10,025 nt of DNA, taken from the NCBI GenBank assembly GCA_016926575.1, contig JAFGOJ010000497.1, positions 1 through 10,025 of the forward strand, in the 5' to 3' direction. The notes below the pieces were generated by a model. It searched no databases. It was not told the origin of the DNA and saw only the letters and a list, made by a program, of their open reading frames with translations. Of the stretch, positions 1 through 7,827 are shown piece by piece. Positions within the stretch are counted from its first letter, which is position 1. The number at the start of each line of letters is the position of its first letter. The position numbers and the translations under genes were made by a program. This stretch comes from Anaerolineae bacterium. Its GTDB lineage: Bacteria > Chloroflexota > Anaerolineae > B4-G1 > DUEL01.

Positions 1-1
1 C

Positions 2-3000
2 CTGGACGACCCCAACCACGAGAGCAACATGCCCAATTTCAACGCCGCCACCAGCCGGATCGCCGCGTTCTACAACCTGTACCACGGTATGCCGGGGCTG
101 GACCTCGACGCCGAGCTGGAGATCCTGCGCGAGGACCTGCAGGCGATCTTTCACAACCGGCTCAAGTGGGTCGCGCCGGACGGGGAGGTGACCAACGGCG
201 ACCTGCTCACCTACACGGTATACCTGTCGGTGACCCCCGGCGTGGACTATGGCTTCTACGATCCGCTGACGGACAGCACGTTCGTGAGCTTTGTCGAGCA
301 GCCGGCCGGCATCGTCCACGAGGATGACGCGATCACCGGCACCTTCACCGCGACCTCCACCGAGTTCGTGGTCACCTTCGTCGCGCAGGCGGATGCGCCC
401 GACACCGCCGCCAGCGTGACCAACCGGGCCTGCCTGTACGTGCTCACCGACACGCTCAGCGCCTGCCAGTGGACGAACCGGGCGGTCAACCCGCTGCCCA
501 CGCCGGACGTGGGCATCTGGAAGGGCATCCCCGGCGGCGGCTTTGCCCGCCCCGGCGGCAAGTTCGTCTACGTCATCGTCTACTGGAACGGCGGTAACCG
601 CGCCGCCAGCGACGTGGCCGTCGTGGATACGCTCCCTCTATCCACCACCTACTTTGGCGACACCAGCGGCGTCGCGCCGGAGGTCGGCGCGGGCGGGGTC
701 GTCACCTGGCACCTGGGCAGCCTGAACACGGGCGGCGGCGACGACAGTTGGGGCATGTTCGCGGTCACGGTGGACGTCTCGGATGACATGCTCACCGGTA
801 CGGGTGTGCTGACCCACAACTGCGCCTCGATCACCACCGCCACGCCCGGCGACGCGCCCGGCAACGACGTGTCGTGCGTCGGCCCGGTGGACGTGTGGGA
901 AGAGGACTATGGCATCAACGTGGACAAGTGGCCCGGCCTCAACGACCCCACCCCGGGGCAGGAGTTCGACTACTGGATGCGCTGGTGCACCGACGGCGGC
1001 GCCAGCTTTGGCCCGGTCTGGCTCACCGACACGCTGCCGCTCTCGACGACGCTCCTGAGCTGGGAGGAAAATGATTGGCCGCAGGCATTGTGGACCGAGG
1101 CCATCACCACCGGCGGCCAGCTCGTGCTCTACGCGCCTGGCCTGCCGGGCAACTACTGCCAGCAGCTCCGCCTGCGCCTGCTGCTCGACCCCGCCGCGCC
1201 GCTGGGCATGGTGGTGCAGAACACCGTCGTCGTCACCACCTCGGGCGATGCCTGGCCCGACAACAACGCGCGCACCAACAGCGACGCCCGCGTCGGCCCG
1301 CCGCGCTACGACATGGTGGTGGGCAAGAACATGAACAGCGGCGTGCTCGTCCCCGACGGCTGGGTCGATTACCACATCAGCTACCGGAACCAGGGCAACA
1401 GCGCCGTTCACGCCTGGCTCACCGACACGCTGCCGGAGGGGACCTCGTATTGGGACGGCAGCGCCCGCGAGCAGGACGGCGGCCCCGCCTTCCCGCCCGT
1501 CACCGTCACCGAAGAATATGTGGTGTGGGACCTGGGGGAGATCGGCGTCAACGAGGGCTTTGGCCTCGACTTTACGATCTATGTCAGCGACACGGTCGAC
1601 CCCGACACCGTCATCACCAACTGCGCCACGGTGGGCATCACGCACACCGAGGACACGCCGTGGGACAATACCGCCTGCGTCACGGAAACGATCCACGACT
1701 CCGGCCCCAACCTGCGCGTGACCAAGCAGAGCTGGTGGAACGGGGACGGCCAGTTGGGCTACCGCATCCAGTACTATAACGTCGGCGACGAGGAGATCGA
1801 CACGGCCTGGCTGACCGACACCTACCCGCTGTCCACGTCGGTGCCGGGGGATTCGATCGGCTGGGACAGTTGGGAAGGGTTCAACGTCAACTGCGCAGAC
1901 AACGCGGGTGACGGCCAGTTGGTCTGCGAGATCCAGAACCTCGAGCCGGGGTGGAGCGCGGGCATCTGGTTCAACTCCGACCTGGACGATCCCAACGCTC
2001 GCCCGGCCTGGTTCACCAACACCGTCGAGATCGGCCCGCCGGATGACTACCCCGACGACAACAGCGCCACCGTCGTAGACGTCAAGCGGGAGGTGGAGCA
2101 GGTGGACCTCGATATCTATCGCACGCGCATGTGGGGCTACGCGCCGCAGGGGCCGATCACGATCACCGACGCGCTCACGCAGACGGTGCTGCCGGATGGC
2201 GGTTGGTTCGACTTCCAGTTCGGCGACGGCTTCGACCCCGGGGAGGTGATCACGGTGGCGGCGGGGAACGGGCTGCTGCCCGTCGTGATCGACATCCCCG
2301 ATCCCCTGAGCGCCTACGCCTCCTCCATCACCGACACGGTGTGGGGGCAGATCGAGGGCGCCGGCGGGCAGCAGGTGAACATCGACCTGTGGGGGTACGC
2401 CGGGCGCAGCGTGCAAGCCGACGGCGACGGCAACTACAGCTTCACCTTCCCCGACGTGCCGCGCGGCGCGATGGGCGACGTGAACTACTATACCACGGTC
2501 GACTACGCCCAGGTGGGCTTCCACCGCCGCTTCCAGGCGCCGGACCTGATCCTGCGCGTCAACTACGGCCACGACTGGATCGAGGGCAATTACCCCGAGG
2601 CCGGCCGCACGATTCTGATCACCGTCACGGATAGCCTGAGCGAAGTCAAGGGGACGACGGTGCTTACCACGGGTGTTGTACCCTGGTGGAACGGCGAGAT
2701 CGGCTTCTCCACCAACTGGCACGGCTGGACCTCCGACCAGCCCGACATCGCGCCCGGCGACTGGGTCTACGCCGCTATGGACAACGGCTACACCTCGACC
2801 GTGCACGTGGGCGCCATCACGGGTACTGTCAGCGTGGACGACGACACCATCACCGGCAACGTGGTTGCCGACTGGTTCACCCAGACACTCGACGTGGAGT
2901 GCCAGCCGTGGAACGTCCCGGGCGGCGCGCCGAACAAGTACTCCTCCGCCGCTCCCGACGGCTCCGTGCCCTACTTCTGCGCGTGGGACCCGCTGAGCGA

Positions 3001-6000
3001 GTGGGATATCCAGCCCAACTCGGAGCAGATCGGCGTGCTGTACCTGGAACCGGATGGGGACAGCGTCTACAACGTCTTCGTGCCTCCCCACATTTACATC
3101 CGCACTTTCTACGATTACTACGACCATATCGAGGGCAACACCACCCCCGGCGCCACTGTCTGGATCACCGTCACCGACAGCCTGGGCAGCCTGAAGGACA
3201 CGGATAGCGATGTGGCGCGAGGAGACGGCGAGTACTACTTCGACAATCTGGCCGACATCGTGCCCACTGACTGGGTCACGGCCACCTCCAGCGACGGCAC
3301 CTCCACGAGCATGCAGGTGATCCAGATCGAGGGGGTCCTGGACACGGGGGCCGACACCATCTCCGGCACCATGTCCGGCCCCGGGGCGACCTTCCCGGCC
3401 CAGGGCGTGGTGCGCCTCCGCACGGTGTATGGTGAGTGGTACAACTGGAACCTCTCGATCGACGGCGCGGGCGACTACTTCCTGGACATGGGCGGCGAGC
3501 GCGACGTCATCCCCGGCGACGAGGTGCAGGTCTTTTACGGCGCCTGGGGGCAGAACCAGACCGAGCGCTCCTTCCGCGAGCCGGTGCCGCACGTCATGGT
3601 TCAGAAGCAGGGCAGCGGCCGCCCCGGCGAGGGGGGCAACTTTGCCTTCCGCATCTCCTATCAGAACAGCGGGGATGCAGACGCGGCGGACACGGCGATC
3701 ACCGACACGCTTCTGTACGGGATGACCTACCTGACCGATACCTCCGGCCTCTCCCATACCGGCAGCGGCGCGCCGGGCGACCCGCTGGTCTGGCAGCTGG
3801 GCACGCTGGGCGCCGGCGCCTACGCCTGGTTCGACGTCTATGTCGAGATCACGGCGACGGCGGGCGAGTGGGTGACCAACACGGTGCAGATCGCCACCAG
3901 CGACCCCTACGACGAGTACCGCCCGTGGGAGTACAACAACGGCTGGGGCAAGGAGAGCGGGTGGTCGGACGAGGTGCAGCCCGGCGGGGTCTCTCTCGAA
4001 GTGGGCAAGGATTCCTGGACGGGTGACCCCACCCCCGGCGGCGAGTTTGTCTACTACGTCCGCGTCTGCAACCACGATGCCACCGGCAGCACCCAGGTCA
4101 CCCTCACCGACACGCTGCACATCTCGACGACGCTGCTCACCTGGTGGGCCAGGGAGCCGGGCTGGTCCGAGGTGTCCAGCGATGCCCATTCGCTGGTGCT
4201 CTCGCGGCTCACGATCCCCGGCTGGGAGTGCCACGAGGTCTACCTGAGCGTGGCCCTGACGGATACCGCCGTGATCAACGACTGGATCTCGAATACCGTC
4301 GTCATCACTGCCAGCAACGATATAGACGGCGGCAATGAATCGACGCGCTGGGTGAGGGTGAACAGCCCGCACACCAACCTGAGCGTCAACAAGTGGTGGA
4401 ACTGGGGCCAACTGACGCCTGGCGGCGAGATCCGCTACCAGATCGAGTACCGCAACAACGGCAACGTGCCGGTGACCTCCACCATCACCCTCACCGATAC
4501 GTTCCCGGTGAGCACCACCCTCCTGAACATCTGGCGCTACGATCACAACTGGAACTATATCGGCCTCGTCACGCCCACGCTGGGGGCCGGCTATGCCGCG
4601 TGGGAGGTCGGCGCGATAGACAACGGCTACTGGGGCTACTTTGAGGTCGCGCTGCAGGTGGACGAGGACGCGATCCCCGGCGCCGTGCTCACCAATACGG
4701 TCGAGATCAGCCCGCAGCCCGGCGAGGACAGCACCGACGACAACACCTCTACCGTGGTCGAGACGCTCTTCGACTACGGCCCCAACCTGCGCGTGCGCAA
4801 GTGGGGCGACTGGCACGGCGACCGCGCGGGCCACGCCTGGTACGGGTTCCGCATCGAGAACGTCGGCAGCGAGAACGTCTCACAGGTCATCCTGACCGAC
4901 ACCTACCCGCTCTCGATGACCATGGAAGGGGGCGTGAACACGGACTGGGGCCGCGTGTCGGGCTTCAACCACGACCCCGACGGCCACTGGTTCACGTTCA
5001 CGCTGGAGAACGTGCATCCCAGCTACCGGCTCGATTTCAGCTTCAACACGACGATGACCGAGCCCGTGCCCTTTGGCCTGATCCTCACCAACACCGTGGC
5101 CGTGCAGCCCGTCTCCGGCGATGACTATCCGGACGACGACGCCGCCGACTATGTGCTCACCACCGGCCCCGATCTCTACGTCGAAAAGACGCTGGTGGGC
5201 GGGGAGCTCCTGCCCGGCGGGGTCGTTACCTTCAGCCTGCGCTTCGGCAACGACCAGCCCGGCCACACCTGGTGGTGGAACATGCAGGGCAACGCCTGGC
5301 TCACCGACACGCTGCCGGCGGGGATGACGATCATCACCGCTACTCAACACTGGTGCGGCTGGACCGACTGGTGCACCCGCCTGCCCGATTTCACGAATGG
5401 CAACCAGCTGGTCTGGCAGCTCTGGCTGCTCGGTTCCAGTCAGTGGAACGAGATCTACCTGACGGTGCAGATCACCGATACCGCCGCGGGCGGCGAACCC
5501 TTCACCAACCAGGTCGAGATCGCCAGCGACCAGCCGATCAGCGACACCGAACCGTACGACGACAACAACACCAGCCAGATCACCATCACGGTCACCAACC
5601 AGCCGCCGGAGGCGGACGCCGGCAGCAATCAGAACATGCCGGTGGGGGCCGTGGTCACGCTGGACGGCAGCGGCAGCTCGGATGCGGACCACAACCTGCC
5701 GCTCGGCTACGGCTGGCAGCAGACCGGTGGCCCGGCGGTGAGTTTCGATCCCGCGCTGAGCGTGACCACCTTCAGCGCGCCCGGCGCGCCGACGGTGCTC
5801 ACCTTCACCCTGTCTGTGACCGACAGTCTCGGCCTGGCCGACGCGACGCCGGACGAGGTCGTGGTCACGATCGAGAAGGCGGACACGACCGTGACGATCA
5901 CGTCTGACGAGCGCGATCCATCGGTGGTGGGGGAGAGCGTGGTGGTGAGCTTTACCGTGGCGGTGGTTCCGCCCGGCAGCGGGACGCCCACCGGCATCGT

Positions 6001-6763
6001 TACTGTCGTGGACGGGGAGGGGAACGACTGCTTCGCCTCGGTCGCCACCGGGGCTTGCGACCTGATCCTGACCTCTGTGGGCACCAAGACGATCACGGCT
6101 ACCTACGCTGGCAACAGCAGTTTCAATGGCAGTGTCATCACGACGACGCACGTGGTGGGGAAGGCGTCCACTGCGCTGACGATCACGTCCGACCTGCCCG
6201 ATCCGTCGGTGGTGGGGGAGAGCGTGGTGGTGAGCTTTACCGTGGCGGTGGATCCGCCCGGCAGCGGCACGCCGACTGGGAATGTCGGCATCAGCACGGG
6301 CGGCGGTCCTACCTGCAGCGCCCCGATCTCCGAAGGCGCCTGCAGCCTGGTCTTTACCTCCACCGGCGAGGTGACCATCACCGCCGAGTACGCCGGGAGC
6401 GCCAACTTTAGCGGCAGTTCCATCACGACGACGCACGTGGTCAACCTGCGCTGTACGTCGCTGGTGAGCGTGACCTTCACCTACCTGCCGGCGCGGGTAC
6501 TGATCAACACCCCGCTGACCTTCACCGCGACGCACGCGCCGCTCGGCGCCGACCTGCCCATCACCTACACCTGGGACTTTGACGATGGGGTGACGGCTAC
6601 ACTCACGGCGCCTTCCGTGCAGCACACCTACGTGACCAGCGGCACGTTCACCGTGCGCCTGACGGCCTACAACCCGTGCACGCCGGCGGGGGTGAGCCAC
6701 CAGGCAGACATCATCGTCAACGCCTGGCGCGTCTACCTGCCGCTGGTGCTCAGGAATTACTAG
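2..6763 (+). CDS. Giant secreted/surface multi-domain adhesin-like protein (DUF11, PKD and Ig-like repeats), 5' partial
   Basis: The frame is open from base 2 with no stop upstream. The first in-window Met (base 29) is not followed by a signal peptide, so the true start lies outside the window. Residues below count from that Met (2244 in total). Residues 1-45 are helical and probably the end of an upstream domain. Residues 46-157 form a divergent DUF11-like module. Residues 159-691 hold four DUF11/TIGR01451-type modules with the hallmark TDTLP or TDTYP. Residues 692-1186 hold three copies of another repeat. Residues 1187-1856 hold five more DUF11-type modules. A PKD-like domain (1857-1949), two Ig-like modules (1950-2139), a second PKD domain with WDFDDG (2140-2234) and the tail VYLPLVLRNY (2235-2244) follow. 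Paired cysteines within modules suggest disulfides and export. No catalytic domain is visible. A structural, adhesive or cell-envelope role is inferred from these families; the ligand is unknown. It stands alone, convergent with the por operon. Confidence 0.85.
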   Translation: MDDPNHESNMPNFNAATSRIAAFYNLYHGMPGLDLDAELEILREDLQAIFHNRLKWVAPDGEVTNGDLLTYTVYLSVTPGVDYGFYDPLTDSTFVSFVEQPAGIVHEDDAITGTFTATSTEFVVTFVAQADAPDTAASVTNRACLYVLTDTLSACQWTNRAVNPLPTPDVGIWKGIPGGGFARPGGKFVYVIVYWNGGNRAASDVAVVDTLPLSTTYFGDTSGVAPEVGAGGVVTWHLGSLNTGGGDDSWGMFAVTVDVSDDMLTGTGVLTHNCASITTATPGDAPGNDVSCVGPVDVWEEDYGINVDKWPGLNDPTPGQEFDYWMRWCTDGGASFGPVWLTDTLPLSTTLLSWEENDWPQALWTEAITTGGQLVLYAPGLPGNYCQQLRLRLLLDPAAPLGMVVQNTVVVTTSGDAWPDNNARTNSDARVGPPRYDMVVGKNMNSGVLVPDGWVDYHISYRNQGNSAVHAWLTDTLPEGTSYWDGSAREQDGGPAFPPVTVTEEYVVWDLGEIGVNEGFGLDFTIYVSDTVDPDTVITNCATVGITHTEDTPWDNTACVTETIHDSGPNLRVTKQSWWNGDGQLGYRIQYYNVGDEEIDTAWLTDTYPLSTSVPGDSIGWDSWEGFNVNCADNAGDGQLVCEIQNLEPGWSAGIWFNSDLDDPNARPAWFTNTVEIGPPDDYPDDNSATVVDVKREVEQVDLDIYRTRMWGYAPQGPITITDALTQTVLPDGGWFDFQFGDGFDPGEVITVAAGNGLLPVVIDIPDPLSAYASSITDTVWGQIEGAGGQQVNIDLWGYAGRSVQADGDGNYSFTFPDVPRGAMGDVNYYTTVDYAQVGFHRRFQAPDLILRVNYGHDWIEGNYPEAGRTILITVTDSLSEVKGTTVLTTGVVPWWNGEIGFSTNWHGWTSDQPDIAPGDWVYAAMDNGYTSTVHVGAITGTVSVDDDTITGNVVADWFTQTLDVECQPWNVPGGAPNKYSSAAPDGSVPYFCAWDPLSEWDIQPNSEQIGVLYLEPDGDSVYNVFVPPHIYIRTFYDYYDHIEGNTTPGATVWITVTDSLGSLKDTDSDVARGDGEYYFDNLADIVPTDWVTATSSDGTSTSMQVIQIEGVLDTGADTISGTMSGPGATFPAQGVVRLRTVYGEWYNWNLSIDGAGDYFLDMGGERDVIPGDEVQVFYGAWGQNQTERSFREPVPHVMVQKQGSGRPGEGGNFAFRISYQNSGDADAADTAITDTLLYGMTYLTDTSGLSHTGSGAPGDPLVWQLGTLGAGAYAWFDVYVEITATAGEWVTNTVQIATSDPYDEYRPWEYNNGWGKESGWSDEVQPGGVSLEVGKDSWTGDPTPGGEFVYYVRVCNHDATGSTQVTLTDTLHISTTLLTWWAREPGWSEVSSDAHSLVLSRLTIPGWECHEVYLSVALTDTAVINDWISNTVVITASNDIDGGNESTRWVRVNSPHTNLSVNKWWNWGQLTPGGEIRYQIEYRNNGNVPVTSTITLTDTFPVSTTLLNIWRYDHNWNYIGLVTPTLGAGYAAWEVGAIDNGYWGYFEVALQVDEDAIPGAVLTNTVEISPQPGEDSTDDNTSTVVETLFDYGPNLRVRKWGDWHGDRAGHAWYGFRIENVGSENVSQVILTDTYPLSMTMEGGVNTDWGRVSGFNHDPDGHWFTFTLENVHPSYRLDFSFNTTMTEPVPFGLILTNTVAVQPVSGDDYPDDDAADYVLTTGPDLYVEKTLVGGELLPGGVVTFSLRFGNDQPGHTWWWNMQGNAWLTDTLPAGMTIITATQHWCGWTDWCTRLPDFTNGNQLVWQLWLLGSSQWNEIYLTVQITDTAAGGEPFTNQVEIASDQPISDTEPYDDNNTSQITITVTNQPPEADAGSNQNMPVGAVVTLDGSGSSDADHNLPLGYGWQQTGGPAVSFDPALSVTTFSAPGAPTVLTFTLSVTDSLGLADATPDEVVVTIEKADTTVTITSDERDPSVVGESVVVSFTVAVVPPGSGTPTGIVTVVDGEGNDCFASVATGACDLILTSVGTKTITATYAGNSSFNGSVITTTHVVGKASTALTITSDLPDPSVVGESVVVSFTVAVDPPGSGTPTGNVGISTGGGPTCSAPISEGACSLVFTSTGEVTITAEYAGSANFSGSSITTTHVVNLRCTSLVSVTFTYLPARVLINTPLTFTATHAPLGADLPITYTWDFDDGVTATLTAPSVQHTYVTSGTFTVRLTAYNPCTPAGVSHQADIIVNAWRVYLPLVLRNY
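503..2101 (+). repeat. First block of four DUF11-type modules (modules 1-4) inside the surface protein
   Basis: Four in-frame modules of about 130 codons each. The conserved Asp of the T-D-T-L/Y-P signature is encoded at about 626, 1028, 1424 and 1817. Each module opens with a strand such as INVDKW, VVGKN or LRVTK, and ends in an (I/V)TN or TNTV strand followed by an Asp/Asn-rich turn such as PDDNS. Module 1 has TYFGDTSG. Module 2 has DPTPGQEF and an extra Cys pair (RWC and NYC). Module 3 ends with a Cys pair (TNCA and TACV). Module 4 begins GPNLRV. In characterised bacteria DUF11-type modules are extracellular beta-sandwich spacers or stalks. Confidence 0.8.
2102..3586 (+). repeat. Three degenerate copies of a non-DUF11 beta repeat between the two DUF11 blocks
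   Basis: The copies are approximately 2102-2542, 2543-3088 and 3089-3586. Copies 2 and 3 are clearly related: IEGN followed by a Pro/Gly turn, then ITVTDSL, then DI(A/V)P(G/T)DWV, then a D-T-I-(T/S)-G motif. Copy 1 keeps the later half (SITDTVWGQIEG, DGNYSFTFPDV) but is diverged at its start. The D-T-I/V-x-G motif and a following G-x-Y-x-F strand recall carboxypeptidase-regulatory-like or Ig-like folds, but I cannot assign a named family. Copy 2 is longer, with an insertion around residues 950-1000 containing two Cys. Confidence 0.6.
3587..5596 (+). repeat. Second block of five DUF11-type modules (modules 6-10) inside the surface protein
   Basis: Five in-frame modules with the signature Asp encoded at about 3704, 4109, 4496, 4898 and 5306. 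Module 6 has TYLTDTSG like module 1. Module 7 has DPTPGGEF, STTLLTW and a Cys pair (RVC and WEC) like module 2. Module 8 ends in DNTSTVVETLFDYGPNLRV, close to the end of module 3. Module 9 begins GPNLRV and has TDTYPLS like module 4. Module 10 is rich in Trp (HTWWWNM, HWCGWTDWC) and has no counterpart in the first block. It leads directly into the PKD-like domain. Confidence 0.8.
5876..6445 (+). repeat. Tandem pair of 285-bp repeats encoding two 95-residue Ig-like modules
   Basis: Unit 1 (5876-6160) and unit 2 (6161-6445) align with a constant 285-base offset. They share a 46-base exact match (5921-5966 against 6206-6251) and a 21-base exact match near their ends (6136-6156 against 6421-6441). 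The encoded modules share VVGESVVVSFTVAV, PPGSGTPTG, a Cys pair (CFASV...ACDL and CSAPI...ACSL) and ITTTHVV. The pattern fits bacterial Ig-like domain group 3. The near-identity at the DNA level points to a recent in-frame tandem duplication. Confidence 0.88.
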
Positions 6764-6787
6764 CGCGTAGCAGCGGTCAGAACGACT

Positions 6788-6820
6788 GCGGGCCTCGCCC
6801 ATCCCTCGGGCGAGGCCCGC
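6788..6820 (+). terminator. Strong GC hairpin after the surface-protein gene
   Basis: A perfect 13-bp inverted repeat, GCGGGCCTCGCCC (6788-6800) and GGGCGAGGCCCGC (6808-6820), with a 7-base loop. It starts 24 bases after the TAG stop of the surface protein and is followed by GTTTC, so the U tract is short. It probably terminates the plus-strand transcript. A palindrome could also act on the opposite strand. Confidence 0.65.
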
Positions 6821-6822
6821 GT

Positions 6823-6867
6823 TTCATGGGAATGTGGCGGGCGAAGCGCCCGCCACACTCCCATGAA
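6823..6867 (-). terminator. Long hairpin after the por operon
   Basis: Arms 6823-6843 and 6847-6867 pair over 21 positions with one A-C mismatch (6832/6858) and a 3-base loop. Read on the minus strand it begins 21 bases after the porB TAG, so it is well placed to end the por transcript. It lacks a clear T run on either side. It may therefore be a weak or bidirectional terminator, or a repeated palindromic element. Confidence 0.6.
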
Positions 6868-6888
6868 TCCTCCTTGGTTGGTGAGAGC

Positions 6889-7824
6889 CTACGCTTCGCC
6901 GCACAATTTCAGCAGCGATTCCCAGCGGCGGTCGATATCCGCCTGCAGCTCGTCGATCAGGTGGCGGTTCTCCGGGCGGAACAGGTGGCGGAAGCGGCCC
7001 TGCCGCTTCAGCCATTCCTCCACCGGTCTCCTCTCCTTGGGCCTGTAGGTCAGCCGCCACGCGCCGTTTTCCACCTCGTACAGGGGCCAGTAGCAGGTGT
7101 CGACCGCCAGTTGGGTCAGCTCGATCGTTTCCTCCGTCTTGTGCCGCCAGCCGCGGTTGCAGGAGGCGAGCACGTTCATGAAGGCGGCCCCGCCGCAGTT
7201 GACCGCCTTGCGCGCCTTCTGCATCAGGTCGCGCCACTGGCTGGGCGCCCCCTGGGCCACGTAGGGGATGTTGTGTGCCGCCATGATCGCGGTGAGGTCT
7301 TTGCGGAACTGCTGCTTGCCAGGGACCGCCTTGCCCGCTGGCGAGGTGGTGGTGGCGGCGCCGAAGGGCGTGGCGCTGGAGCGCTGGATGCCGGTGTTCA
7401 TGTAGGCGCCGTTGTCGTAGCAGACGTAGAGGAACTGGTGTCCGCGCTCGACGGCGCCCGAGAGGGCCTGGATGCCGATGTCGTAGGTGCCGCCGTCGCC
7501 GCCGAAGGCGATGAACCTGACGTTCCGCTCCTCGATCTTGCCCTGGCGCACCAGGCTGCGATAGGCCGCCTCGACGCCGCTGGCGGTGGAAGCCGAGTTC
7601 TCGAAGGCGTTGTGCATCCACGGCACGCGCCAGGAGCTGTAGGGATAGATCGAGGTCGCCACCTCCAGGCAGCCGGTGGCGTTGGTGATGACGACCGGGT
7701 CGTCGATGGCCGTCAGTATCTGCCGCACGATGATCGGCGCGGCGCAGCCGGCGCACATGCGATGACCAGGCGCCAACCGGTCCTCTTTCTTTGCCAGTTC
7801 TTTGGGTATCAGTTTCGTCGCCAT
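6889..7824 (-). CDS. porB: Pyruvate:ferredoxin oxidoreductase, beta subunit (TPP and [4Fe-4S] subunit)
   Basis: A 311-residue protein, normal length for a PorB-type beta subunit of 2-oxoacid:ferredoxin oxidoreductases. This subunit binds thiamine diphosphate and the proximal [4Fe-4S] cluster and carries out decarboxylation with PorA in the cytoplasm. Visible motifs are GHRMCAGC (Cys24, Cys27), NATGCLEV (Cys52) and LASCNRGW (Cys222), which together give four probable cluster ligands. The TPP/Mg motif is GGDGGTYDIG (108-117) with CYDNGAYMNTGIQRS (135-149). Many relatives, as I recall them, have CAGCG and DNEAY where this protein has CAGCA and DNGAY. The start ATG lies 3 bases after the porA stop, and GAGGGAG (7831-7837) inside the end of porA serves as ribosome binding site at 6-base spacing. 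It is the last gene of the operon. Pyruvate is the likeliest substrate; a branched 2-oxoacid cannot be excluded. Confidence 0.9.
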   Translation of the reverse strand: MATKLIPKELAKKEDRLAPGHRMCAGCAAPIIVRQILTAIDDPVVITNATGCLEVATSIYPYSSWRVPWMHNAFENSASTASGVEAAYRSLVRQGKIEERNVRFIAFGGDGGTYDIGIQALSGAVERGHQFLYVCYDNGAYMNTGIQRSSATPFGAATTTSPAGKAVPGKQQFRKDLTAIMAAHNIPYVAQGAPSQWRDLMQKARKAVNCGGAAFMNVLASCNRGWRHKTEETIELTQLAVDTCYWPLYEVENGAWRLTYRPKERRPVEEWLKRQGRFRHLFRPENRHLIDELQADIDRRWESLLKLCGEA

Positions 7825-7827
7825 CCC

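Noticed and set aside
29..31. ATG at 29 as the true start of the surface protein
   Set aside because: The frame is open to the window edge, only a weak purine stretch precedes the ATG, and no signal peptide follows it although the protein is clearly of exported type.
638..4834. Minus-strand open frame of 1398 codons opposite the surface-protein gene
   Set aside because: It is a shadow of a GC-rich, repeat-rich coding region. Its translation is a low-complexity mix of Arg, Ala, Val, Gly, His and Asp with no domain, while the plus strand has clear domains.
4880..6802. Minus-strand open frame of 640 codons opposite the PKD and Ig-like region
   Set aside because: Same cause. It contains duplicated stretches only because the Ig-like DNA repeat lies opposite, and it runs through the terminator hairpin.
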